Translations under genes and position numbers: made by a program
Assembly: GCA_003427395.1 (NCBI GenBank)
Contig: BFEA01000156.1
Location: 1,438,745-1,463,415 of the forward strand
Direction of reading: 5' to 3'
Source: Chara braunii
Taxonomy: Eukaryota; Streptophyta; Charophyceae; Charales; Characeae
DNA: 24,671 nt
Part shown: positions 8,741 through 17,764 of the stretch, piece after piece
Numbering within the stretch: the stretch's first letter is position 1
Layout of the letters: every line of letters begins with the position of its first letter
Notes under the pieces: model-generated
Told to the model about the DNA's origin: nothing
Seen by the model: the letters and a program-made list of their open reading frames with translations, nothing else
The model's database searches: none

Positions 8741-9378
8741 GTTATTGATGGTTTAAGGGGCCCAGTGCCCAAGGCTTAGAACAACTGTTTCAGGGACATG
8801 CATCCCCAAGTGCAACTGAATGAGCACATCCCCTCCCTTTTCACACGCACGACAGTTACTGAAACGGTTTTCACCTTTGCAGAGGCAGATGCAGATCCCG
8901 GGGTTTGATCCCCAGACCTTACCTCACCCATGTACAGTATCGAGCTGACCCCTGAGTATTTGAACCCGTACCCTGTGTATTCGCAAACAGTTGGTAGGCT
9001 GTTTTAGGTCCGTAGGTTGTAGGGGATTCGATCTGTAGACCTGTCAGATAGGAGTCTTAGTGAGTTCTAGAAGTCGTAGTTGTAGTTCCTCTGAAGGGTC
9101 AAGGTCGTAGCTGCTACAGTCCTGAAGGGTCAAGGTCGTAGCTGCTACAGTACTGAAAGGCCAAGTCCACGGTCTTCCGGAAGGTCCGGAAGTGGCCTTT
9201 CGAGTTTCCCCTCACGTTTTACACAGAGGGCCAGAAGCAAGTGGGCAAGTGGTGTGCCCAACTTCGCTTAGTCAGCAGTACCCAGTCCCAGTCTCACTTT
9301 GCACAGTCAGCAAGTACCAAGGGGGACTGTGTTCACCATGGGCCCGGTGGAAAGAGGCAGACCAACGAGTTACAGAAG
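8741..9378. other. No gene; degenerate short repeats
   Basis: The stretch is GTAG/CGTAG-rich from about 9000 to 9160, with a 31-bp tandem repeat listed separately. A B-box-like GGGGTTTGATCCCC near 8898 lacks a partner A box. No coding content is recognised. Confidence 0.4.
9091..9165 (+). repeat. 31-bp tandem repeat, two copies plus a partial
   Basis: Units start at 9091 and 9122, each reading CTGAAGGGTCAAGG, then TCGTAGCTGCTACAG. A partial third, CTGAAAGGCCAAG, starts at about 9153. Confidence 0.9.
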
Positions 9379-9385
9379 TATAAAT
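9379..9385 (+). promoter_or_regulatory. TATA-like box
   Basis: TATAAAT precedes GC-moderate DNA containing the twofold repeat GCCATAGCTGC...GTTAGTG (about 9511-9580). The TAG-rich texture resembles the R/U5 part of the gypsy LTR at 21.8-22.1 kb, so this could be the TATA box of a diverged LTR or of a host transcript running toward 10.7 kb. Confidence 0.3.
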
Positions 9386-9754
9386 GAAGAGGCAGCGCAC
9401 AGCCATTCATTCATTCCTGCGGAAGCCATGCGGAAGCGCTGCCACGGTGACTTGTGCGAGGTGGTCTGCAGAGGAGCCTGAAGTCGAAGTGGCCTGAAGG
9501 GAGTTAGTGCAGCCATAGCTGCTTGTAGATTAGTGTTAGCTGGCGGCCATAGCTGCCGTAGGTTAGTGATAGGTGTGTATTCGTGTGTGTGCGGAGTGTG
9601 TGTGTGGGGTATCCAGGGGGTTCCGGAGTTGAAGTGTGAAGCGAACAGTGTTGTTGGACACAGTGACAAGAGTTGCGATGTGTGGATGCTGATGCACCAT
9701 AGCCTGTTGAAGGGAGCTTACATCTGAACTGTGTCTTGGTTTCCATATCTTCAG

Positions 9755-9910
9755 GCTAACATGATCTCCACATAGGTGCGTTGGAATAATAAATCATTTT
9801 CATTCATGAATGAAAATTAATAAAATGATTTACAAATCTGTCTGAAATTCTCGATTGATAACACGATCGCCACATATGTCCGTTTGAATAATAAATCGTT
9901 TTCATTTTTT
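9755..9910 (+). repeat. About 102-bp direct repeat with palindrome and AATAAA
   Basis: TAACATGATCTCCACATA and TAACACGATCGCCACATA begin two related units near 9756 and 9858. Each runs on into GAATAATAAATC and a TTTTCATT block. The first unit contains a perfect 22-bp palindrome at 9796-9817, centred on TTCATGAA, and an AATAAA at 9788-9793 that could serve as a polyadenylation signal. Confidence 0.75.
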
Positions 9911-10343
9911 TTTTATGTTTTTTTATTTTTATTTTTTCTCTGAACACAATGTTGTTTCCTAACGGCTCGAGTGCCCAAGGCAATACAAAACAATGATTGC
10001 TATCGGTGGTGAATTTGAGAGAGAGATGTATAATTCATTTTGCTTCAGTGAATTTTGATTCATTGATTTTAGCCATCTTCCTATAGAAAAGATGGAACAT
10101 ATGTAGTGTGGACTCTGTGGAGTGCCTTTGAGCTTTGAGTTAGTTGTGCAATCAGACTTGACTCCAACTCGCTTGCAATGTGCGTACTCAGCGATATGGC
10201 CTCTGGCCAGAAACTCAGTTCAAGTCAACCGTTACGATCTGCGGCTATGGCCGCCAACACTGTCTGAAGTTCTCACTGTACACTGTCAACATCATATGCC
10301 TCGACCTCACACACGCATGCACGAGGATCCACCCTGAATGTCC

Positions 10344-10370
10344 ACACACACACACACACACACACACACG

Positions 10371-10416
<46 letters not shown>

Positions 10417-10437
10417 GACGACACACACACACACAAA
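10344..10437 (+). repeat. (CA)n microsatellite with interruptions
   Basis: CA repeats are interrupted by ACGACG-type breaks near 10369 and 10418 and end in a short A-run. The frames giving Val-Cys or Thr-His repeats are artefacts. Confidence 0.97.
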
Positions 10438-10702
10438 AAAAAAGAAGATGAAATTCGCAGAAACCTGATACAAGTTTCCTATATGAAAGAGGAATCAATG
10501 TGGAGTGATAGCAAATTCCTCTAGTGGACTAAAGCCCATTCCTCACACGCGTTTTATGGTTGTCTATGCTGTGTTCATTGTGAGCTCGCAAGCAATGTCA
10601 AGAGTTTGAACTGTGCTATAGGTAAGGTGTGCGGCGAAGATATGTTTTTTTTTTAACCTTTTCACACCATTTGCTGGCCACTGTTTGTCACTTGTGTATC
10701 AG

Positions 10703-10975
10703 GCTCTGAAAGTGGGTCAAGTGCACGAACATGAAAGTGAAGAGGGTGAAGAAGGTGAAATTGAAGACACCCTGGACCCAACGAAAGTGAAGGAAAGCGT
10801 TAAACATTTTCCGGCAACGATGGGCTGGGAAGCGCTCTCAAAGGAAAGGCTTCGGGAACATATGGTCCACCTCTATAGGAAGAAGAAAGGCAGAGGAGCC
10901 TTAAGCGCAAGCGATGAATTGGTGAATGCAATGAAGAGTGTCAATGCATTGGTACAGCGAGACATCGCACCATGA
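10703..10975 (+). CDS. Possible terminal exon, unknown charged protein
   Basis: A T-rich tract and TATCAG acceptor precede a 90-residue open frame ending in TGA. The N-terminal third is strongly acidic (ESEEGEEGEIED). The rest is mixed, with an aromatic and basic stretch (LREHMVHLYRKKKGRG) and a helical-looking end (VNAMKSVNALVQ). I recognise no family. Only this frame is open, so the upstream exon must end in phase 0. The tempting GTAAGG donor at 10622 does not fit, because it would put a TAG directly before the junction. Its 3' part is repeated twice downstream in decayed form. It could be the last exon of a real gene or a captured gene fragment. Confidence 0.35.
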   Translation, partial: ALKVGQVHEHESEEGEEGEIEDTLDPTKVKESVKHFPATMGWEALSKERLREHMVHLYRKKKGRGALSASDELVNAMKSVNALVQRDIAP

Positions 10976-11260
10976 GCAAATGTGTGGAGAATTATTTTTG
11001 CTATTGAAGGAGAGGCGTCGGGAACGTATCATCCATCTCTATAGAGGGAAGAAGAAAGGCAGAGGAGCAGTAAGCGCAGGCCATGAATCGTGAATGCTAT
11101 TGAAGGAGAGGCGTCGGGAACATATGGTTCACCTCATAGGAAGAAGAAAGGCGGAGGAGCTGTAAGCGCAGGCGATGAATCGTGAATGCATGAAGACTGT
11201 CAATTTCATCGGTACAGCAAGACACTGCACTTGGAGCGAGTGTGTGGAGAACTGTTTCTG
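10833..11260 (+). repeat. Partial duplications of the exon-like segment
   Basis: The segment from the ERLREHMVHLYRKKKGRG codons onward recurs at 11000-11095 and at 11096-11187 (period 96 bp). The last copy runs on into a relative of the exon end (ATGAAGACTGTCAAT) and its 3' flank (GTGTGTGGAGAACTG). The downstream copies carry small indels and stop codons and are not coding. The region from 11260 to 11498 shows no gene. Confidence 0.85.
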
Positions 11261-11494
11261 TGCAAATTCTCAGAGAATTTGCCAGCAGTTGACAGCCTGC
11301 ACTCAGCGAAGGTGGAGATTCCTTTCATACTGTTTTGTTTTCCCTTTTCTTTTCGTTCAGAGAAGCTGTCGACTGCTTTTCGTCAGCGGTGGACAGAGTC
11401 AATGGAATTTGACCCACAATTGCTCTAAAGAGAGGCAGAGCATCAAAGGGCTGCGAGTTGTCTATTGCTCCTTGATTTTTTGTACCTCCTCCTG

Positions 11495-11498
<4 letters not shown>

Positions 11499-11552
<54 letters not shown>
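11499..11552 (+). repeat. (TC)n microsatellite
   Basis: About 27 uninterrupted TC dinucleotides. Confidence 0.97.
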
Positions 11553-11554
<2 letters not shown>

Positions 11555-11786
11555 TTTCTTGCTGGTGGAGTCCTCTGTCTTAGGTAGGTTGCTTCTTGCA
11601 CTCCACCCTTTTATGGATCAAATTAATATATATGTATATATTTATATGTGCAAGTGTGCCGCTTCGGCAGCCGACGGGTGTGTCAGCACTTGGCGCTGAA
11701 CCACACAAACGGGGCTGACCTTGCATTTTTTATTTGTCTATCTATACTTTTTCGTTATGGATGGTTGATTTGTGGAGGAAGTGAGA

Positions 11787-11791
11787 GAGAG
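11787..11791 (+). repeat. Candidate left target-site duplication GAGAG
   Basis: GAGAG directly precedes TGCTACA, an LTR-end-like heptamer at 11792, and GAGAG also directly follows the right LTR end at 22765. Five bases is the usual Ty3/gypsy duplication size. Both sites lie in short GA repeats and the left end has 16 bp not found in the right LTR, so chance is a real alternative. Confidence 0.35.
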
Positions 11792-11807
11792 TGCTACATG
11801 ATGCACC

Positions 11808-12164
11808 TGCAACAGGCTGCATGGGCCATTTTCAGGCCCGTGTTGTTTTCAGCCTGAAAGCCTGAAAACCAGGGCCTACAGGCCCCGTGTTGTTTTCAGC
11901 CTGAAAGCCTAAAAACAAGGGCCTACAGGCCCCTTGTTGTTTTCCAGCCTGAAAACCTGAAAACAAGGGCCTACAGGCCCTGTTTCAGCCTAAATCAGGG
12001 CCTTTCCGGCCCTGAGTCTTTTCAACCTGAAACTGAGGGCCATTTTCAGGCCCTCATAAGTTCGACCTGCCCTGAAACTCGGGCACCAGACCAGGGTTTT
12101 AGCTCAGGCTATTTTTGGCCTATTTTCAAGACAACCTTTGTTTGAGCTTCAACCCCAGTGTCTG
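11808..12164 (+). mobile_element. Gypsy LTR fragment, U3 only, plus orientation
   Basis: The stretch starts TGCAACAGGCTGC and is clearly homologous to the first part of the LTR at 21464. It stops at AACCCCAGTGTCTG, shortly before the place where the right LTR has its TATA box. Three 47-bp tandem units (from 11840, 11887 and 11934) each carry GGGCCTACAGGCCC and TTTCAGCCTGAAA inverted repeats; the right LTR has only two such units. At 12165 it abuts, base to base, an LTR terminus in the opposite orientation. It is either the 5' LTR remnant of the composite element or an older solo fragment that served as insertion target. Confidence 0.85.
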
Positions 12165-12469
12165 TGTTACATGCCCAGTTGGGCGATGTACATCTAAAAC
12201 CGAGGATCCGCAATGTGATAAAAAGGACTGAATGGACAATGCAGTGCAAGTGGAATCTCAACAAGCAATGTGCATTCTGATACATACAAAATGGCGCCTT
12301 GTGGCGCAGCGGAAGACTTAGATACAAGTCCTGACCTGACCGGGACTGACCTCTATCACGTAGTGCAAGAAAGCGCAGCAGAATGCTAGGATACCAATGA
12401 CTAGCCCAATCAACGCTGCAACGCAGACCCAACATACATCATTCTCATCACAAGTGTGAAGGGGCCTGG
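12165..12469 (-). mobile_element. Gypsy LTR fragment, U5 end, minus orientation
   Basis: Read on minus, this is the last 305 bp of the same LTR, ending in TGTAACA at 12165. It matches 22460-22765 with scattered substitutions. On its inner side it is fused directly to the end of the RNase H domain near 12470, so integrase, the polypurine tract, U3 and the TATA box of this arm are deleted. The terminal heptamer is intact, as expected of an end processed by integrase. Confidence 0.9.
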
Positions 12470-12990
12470 TCGAGCAGACTGCGGTACAATGATCCAGACG
12501 CCGTGAAAGAGCATCCGCAAAACAGTTCGACTTCCCGGGAATGTGATCGAGAAAGAAGTCGAATTGGTCAATGAAAGCCATCCAACGGGCGATGGTGCTA
12601 TTGACGGTGTCTTGGGAATTGACTTCGACCAAGGAGGAAGTGCCGCTACCGCTTGAGCGCGTGGACGAAAGCTAGGAGCTCTTTCTTGCGTGCATCGTCA
12701 ATGGAGTGCACGACGGGCACTTTCTTGCTGAAGTACTCGACCGTGTCCCAGTCCACGCCATCGTGTTGCTGAAGGACGGCACCAATGCCATAGCCGGACT
12801 CATCCGTAGTGACGCGGGTTGTCAATAGCGGGTTGTATATGCACAAGACCTCCGCAAATAATAGCACGACTTTGAGCGCCAAAAATGATTCCCGCGCATC
12901 CTCCCTGAAGTTAAACGGTCGATCCTCGCATTGAAGTTTGGACAAGTGGGCCGCAATATTCGAGTATCACTTGATAAAACGTTGGTGCCG
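12470..12990 (-). pseudogene. Pol fragment: RNase H region, broken
   Basis: The RT/RNase H connection is clear. VTTDESGYGIGAVLQQ carries the first catalytic Asp and the GIGAVL-type strand of gypsy RNase H, followed by FSKK and ELLAFVHALKR. A stop falls at the codon after KR (about 12646), where the family usually has Trp. About 40 bp that should hold the TDN motif are missing. The frame then resumes with a conserved segment ending GKSNCFADALSRR, typical of the RNase H C-terminus. Integrase should follow but the sequence jumps straight into the LTR at 12469. A TGA and frame change near 12960 separate it from RT. Confidence 0.85.
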
Positions 12991-13990
12991 GCAAGGCCAA
13001 GGAACGAACGGACATCTGTGACGTTCCACGGCCCCGACCAATCTTGGATGGCTTGAATCTTGTCCGATAGCGGACTGATGCCCTCCGGTGTGACAAAATG
13101 GCCCAAGTATTCCAGCTCTTGTCGGACAAGTTCGCACTTGTCGCGGTTGGCCTTGTACTTGGCGCGGCGGAGCGTCTCCAACCCTCGTCGAACGTGCTCA
13201 AGATGATCCTCTAATGACCGACTATAGACAAGAATGTCGTCTAAGTAGACCAGCGCAAATCGGTCCAACATCGCACAAAACTCGTTGGTCATTGTCGCTT
13301 GAAAGGACGCCGGGGCGTTGGTGGGGCCAAAACGCATGACCACCCACTCAAAATGCCCATACCACGTTTTGAACGCGGATTTGTAACGATCGTTCGGTCG
13401 GATCGAGATTTGATGATATCCCGACTTCAAATCCAACTTAGAAAAATACTTCGCGCCGCCCAATCGTTCAAGAAGATCGTCGATGCGAGGAAGAGGCCTC
13501 GCATTCTTGACGGTTTGCACGTTGAGCTTGCGGTAGTCGATGCACAATCGTAGATCCTTGTTCTTCTTCCATACGAAGAGAACTGGCGCTCCGTATGGAG
13601 AGCTACTAGGGCGGATCCAGCGCTTGTCCAACAATTGAGTTCACGCGGAGGACCATAAGCTCCTCCTCGCTAATGCGATAAATGCAACCTTTCGGCGGCA
13701 TGACACCGGCCCCAAGAATGATCTCGTGAGAGATCAGCCGATCCGACACCACACCGGTAGGTGACTCAAAGATGTTGGCGAACTCGTCAAGCAACTGCAC
13801 CACACGGGGGTCCGATGACAAGTCCATGGGTGGAGAATCGACTACCGTGACGGTCCGTAGAAAGCATAGGCATATCTTGTCGGGCTGCTCGTATGCGCAA
13901 CTAGCTCGGAACGACTTGGCCGTTACCACTTGGCACCGAATCCAAGGGTGCGGAAGAGGAATAGTACACGATACTTCGGCGCCGAAGGCC
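12990..13990 (-). pseudogene. Pol fragment: reverse transcriptase, broken
   Basis: This is the best-preserved pol domain of the window. It copies RNA to DNA in the element's life cycle. Visible RT motifs in order are WIRPSSSPYGAPVLFV, LRLCIDYRKLN, a DLKSGYHQI block with the first catalytic Asp, FGPTNAPASFQ, and YLDDILVYS (YLDD codons at 13247-13236) with the two active-site Asp residues. The end of the domain, RSFLGLAG, runs into a frameshift near 12990. Upstream, a small deletion near 13630 shifts the frame between the conserved EEEL and WIRP segments. The core from about 13030 to 13634 is one open frame. The plus arm lacks nearly all of this domain. Confidence 0.9.
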
Positions 13991-14638
13991 CCACCAACGG
14001 TGAGAGTCCGCCAGTGGAACTTGATCGTGTGCGCCAAGGCCAACCTTTTGCATAAACGCCTGACTCATAAAATTGCGAGACGCGCCGCTATCCAGCGAAG
14101 CGCTGCAGGACGCTTGCCCAACTTGGATGCGGACATAAAGGAGCGGTGTGTTGTTGTCGTCGTACCACTGCTTGCGAAACTCGCAGCCCACCTTGGTAAC
14201 ATACGCAAGGATGTCCCCCACCGCGACTTCGTCATCCGTCGGCGAAGTTGGTGGTGCATAGAAGGATAAGTACGTGTGAAGATGAGCGCATAATGTTGCG
14301 CATTGCGGTCCCGGCAAGCGGCCCACGGTCGGGAGAGGAAGCCATGCGAAATCCTCGGACGTGAGCGGGTCCAATACCTCTATGTTGAACTCGCGCTTCG
14401 TATCCCGTGAAGACGATAAGTTGTCGTTGTCGAACGGAGAAGATGATGCACACACGTCTTGTCCTTGCGCATGAGTACCCAACGTAAGAACGAGCCGGGC
14501 AAAATAGTCCTCAAAAGAATAAAGAAGAGGAGGACTATCGACTTTCGTATGTGCCTCGAAACAAAGGGCGGTCACCCGCGAAGTGATCGGTTCCGAAGGC
14601 GTAAAGAGTGTCGTCGACTTACTCCCGACAGTGCTCAA
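13990..14638 (-). pseudogene. Pol fragment: zinc-knuckle tail and protease, truncated
   Basis: This open frame continues the frame of the CCHC knuckle (14709-14668) and runs to the retropepsin active site, LDSGASRNF, with DSGA codons at 14092-14081. Directly after GLGAH about 190 bp are missing relative to the plus arm, with a short CACACG-like homology at the break. This removes the protease flap and the hydrophobic-Leu-Gly motif and shifts the frame, so the frame ends in unrelated residues. The protease of this arm cannot be functional. Confidence 0.85.
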
Positions 14639-16181
14639 TTTTCCAATTTGCCCTTGCCTTTCGACGGGCAGCCCATTGTCTCGTGGAGATTGCTGTTACA
14701 CCACAGACAATAATGGAATCTCGTGCGTGCCTTGTATGCTTGCTCGGAGATACCGTATTGGGACCATGGGGCTGGAGCTGTTGCGATGGGCCGGCGCTAG
14801 ATGCGGTGTTTGTCTTCGTCTTGCCACGTCCTCGACATTTGTCGGGGCGGCCACCATCCCAGGCGGCTACGAGTTTGTCCCCTTCATTAGCAGACACGGC
14901 CTCGCTAGTTTGGTCGATTGGCGTTGCAACTACGACCACGACCACTTTCGGCCGATGCTGATCTCTGCTCGGGCCTGTCGCAGACGAATGGTGGAGGTTC
15001 TTAGCCTCCTTGTTTGTCACAATAATCTTCGCGGTCTTGTTGAAGAACTCCACCAGTGTCGTTGGGGTACCCTCGACGTGAGTCAAGGCATTGCCCAGTG
15101 TCGGACACGACCTCGAGATGAAGTAGTGATTGATGGCTTTGAAGCCTATTTGAATGTCTGCGACGGATGTCAAGCGTTGGTACTCGGCAATCCAGTCAAC
15201 ACTCGACAACGTGCCTTGTTCGAAGACCATCAGCTTGTTCGTTGCCTTGATCTCCGGCGACTCTACTTGGAACCGTGTATGCCACACTGCCTTTAGATCA
15301 TCCCAGCTAATCTTGGTATGCAAGTCGACAGCCACCACTCCGTACTTGGACAGGAGATTGTCCAGCCATGCTTGGCATGCGCCCCCCGAGCGGGAGTATA
15401 AGTACGCGTGATGTTTGTGCTCGTTGACGTAGTGTAGCTGCAACTTGAGTTCGAACTCACGGAACTACGAAATCGGGTTCGTCTTGGTTGAATCGCAAAA
15501 GATCTCCTGACCATCGAACTTTGGAGTTGTCTCGCGCGTCTCCGATATTGAGTGAGTGGCGGCAGTACAGATCTGCTGCTCCAACTGTTGCATGGCGTTT
15601 TGCTGTAACTGCACGCCTTCCTTGACGGATCCGACGTCAATCTCCAATGCCTCGAGGCGATCGGAGGTGTTGGAAGAGCTGGCAAAGGGGGCGGCGACGG
15701 TTTGTTCCTGCTGCTGGAGGCGGCTGTTGACTTGGTCAAACACGTGATTATGTGTATGAACTGTGTCGTCGAGGTTGTGATTGTCCTCCTGTTGTACAAT
15801 GCACGTGGCTAGGAGGTCCGTGAGATGGGAGAGGAGTAGAGCGATCTTGTTTCCACTCTTTTCCAACTTCCCATTCTCAGCCTCGGCCCGCCAGTTCGCT
15901 GCCATTGTGAGCAAAACTCGCTCTCCGCTGAACATCTTCGCGCGTCGTTGAAGTCGTTCTTCATCGGTTGCCTTCGCTGCTGCCTCGTCTTGTTGGCGTT
16001 GCTGTTCAATTGCCAACAGACGTGCCTTCACGGCGTCCTCTGCCTTCTTCTTTGCTGCGGCTGCTACTGCATCCGACCGTTGCTTGGCTTCGGTAATTAG
16101 AAGCAGCATCCGGCCCTGATAGGCCTCGTCCGTTTCCCCGAATATTTGATCCATGACGGCTGATTGCGAGCGCAAAAGCAT
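14619..16181 (-). pseudogene. Gag, minus arm
   Basis: Gag is the structural protein of the retrotransposon particle. The frame starts at ATG 16181; a second ATG at 16154 begins MDQIFGETDEAYQG. It runs through a long alanine-, glutamine- and charge-rich coiled-coil-like segment (KKKAEDAV, EEERLQ-type patterns) to a TAG at 15467-15465. After that stop the same frame continues with a capsid-like region (AWLDNLL, DDLKAVWHTRF, LTSVADIQIGF, INHYFISR) and a basic GRGKTKT tail. The CCHC zinc knuckle (CLWC...H...GC) lies at 14709-14668, but in the -1 frame together with protease. The TAG and the frame change are identical in the plus arm. Confidence 0.85.
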
Positions 16182-16958
16182 AGACCAGGCCGGTGGCTTG
16201 CTGACGTGGTACTCTTTGCTGCTGACATGGCACTGCTGTCGGCTGACGTGGTCTTCTAACGTGTCCTGCTGACGTGGCCTGTTGACGGGGCCTGCTGACG
16301 TGGTAACTCACCAATTTCGCCGCAGGGGGTACCCGGAGACAGATAGAGAAGGTAAGACCAGAGGGGGCAACAACATAGGTGGGGAGGGGTGGGTGGGGAT
16401 AAATCGCCCGGATAAAGAGCCACCAATCAAAAAAAAAAAGTTTGAACATTGTAAAAAAAAATTCGAGAAAATAAAAATCCCGAGTTTTGCAAGTTCAGTA
16501 GGTCTCCCAACCTCCCTTGAAGTGCGAAATAATCAATGTAAGAAACAAATTTCAAACTTTCAGACTGCGAATGATTGTACGATGAGAATTTCGAAAAAAA
16601 TAAAATACAGCAAATATTCGGAATTTACTCAGATGAGAGTACGCGCAGTTGGAGAATGATAACTGCAAGAGGGATTTCCCGTATCGTCTTTAAAAAAAAA
16701 CGAATTTCATTAAAAAAATATTTCGGATTTTTAAATAACGGGAAATTGCAAAAGGAAATTGAATTTTTTGACAAAAGATAATCCGGATTTTCTAACAACG
16801 AAATCTCGAAATTTTCGAAGAAAAACGAAAACGGAAATTTCAGATGTTGCGCTATTGCGATTTTCCACAACAGAAGTAGCGAGAAAACGAAATCCAAGAA
16901 AAAAAAAAAAATCGATTTTTGGCAACGAGGTCAAAATCTTGATTTTGGGCCTGATTAG
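16182..16958 (-). mobile_element. Retrotransposon 5' leader, minus arm
   Basis: Untranslated leader between the palindrome centre and gag. Near gag it holds seven TGACGTGG-type sites, four exact and three altered (16200-16305). Toward the centre it becomes very AT-rich, with long A- or T-runs. It matches the plus-arm leader at about 90% by eye, with many homopolymer-length differences. No protein is encoded. Confidence 0.8.
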
Positions 16959-16979
16959 TCTTGAGATTGATAGAGCATA
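16959..16979 (+). other. Palindrome centre with PBS-like sequence
   Basis: The 21-bp unpaired spacer lies between the arms, whose pairing ends at CTGATTAG (16951-16958) and CTAGTTAG (16980-16987). In plus orientation it contains TTGATAGAGCAT, which resembles the initiator-tRNA-Met primer-binding site TGGTATCAGAGC with a two-base gap and substitutions. Its position, just before the plus-arm leader, is where a primer-binding site should be. The match is weak. Confidence 0.4.
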
Positions 16980-17764
16980 CTAGTTAGCCCCCAAAATCAG
17001 GATTTTGACCTCACTGCCAAAAATCGAATTTTTTTTATTTTCTTGGATTTTGTTTTCTCGCTACTTCTGTTGTGGAAAATCGCAATAGCGCAACATCTGA
17101 AATTTTCGTTTTCGTTTTTCTTCGGAAAATTCGAGATTTCGTTGCTAGAAAATCCGAAATATCTTTTTTCAAAAAATTCAATTTCCTTTTGCAATTTCCT
17201 GTTATTTATAAATTCGAAATATTTTTTTTTTCTGAAATTCGTTTTTTTTTTTAAAAGACGGTACGGAAAATCCCTCTTGCAATTATTATTCTCCAACAGC
17301 GCATACTCTCATCTGAGCAATTTCGAATATTTGTTGTATTTTATATTTTTTGGCATTCTCATCAGACAATCATTTGCAGTCTGAAAGTTCGAAATTTGTT
17401 TTTTCCATTGACAATTTCGCACTTCAAGGGAGGTTGGGAGACCTACTGAACTTGCAAAACTCGGGACTTTTATTTTCTCAAAAAAAAAATTGCAATGTTC
17501 AAACTTTTCTTTTTTGATTAGTGGCTCCTTATCCGGGCGATTTATCCCCCAACCCACCCCTCCCCACCTATGTTGTTGCCCCCTCTGGTCTTACCTTCTC
17601 TATCTGTTTCCGAGTACCCCCTGCGGCGACATTGGTGAGTTGCCACGTCAGCAGGCCACGTCAGCAGACCACGTCAGCAGGCCACGTCAGAAGACCACGT
17701 CAACCGACACCAGTGCCACGTCAGCAGCAGAGAGTACCACGTCAGAAGGCCACCGGCCTGGTCT
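16980..17764 (+). mobile_element. Retrotransposon 5' leader, plus arm
   Basis: Counterpart of the minus-arm leader. It is AT-rich with T-runs near the centre. Seven CCACGTCA sites lie at 17643-17750, all exact, mostly followed by GCAG or GAAG. CCACGTCAGC is an ACGT-core sequence of the kind bound by plant bZIP factors; binding here is inference. Confidence 0.8.

Noticed and set aside
8885-8915. B-box-like GGGGTTTGATCCCC as another tRNA or SINE
   Set aside because: No A box at tRNA spacing upstream and no poly(A) or similar tail nearby.
10180-10524. Frames with Thr-His or Val-Cys repeats
   Set aside because: They are produced by the (CA)n microsatellite on both strands.
10621-10702. Short intron with a GTAAGG donor before the exon-like frame
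   Set aside because: The only open frame of the exon would place a TAG codon at the junction.
11840-11981. 47-bp repeats in U3 as a CRISPR-like array
   Set aside because: Units are contiguous without spacers and lie in a eukaryotic LTR.
17360-17385. CTGATGAG in the gypsy leader on minus
   Set aside because: No GAAA motif or helices; the other arm has a different sequence at this place.
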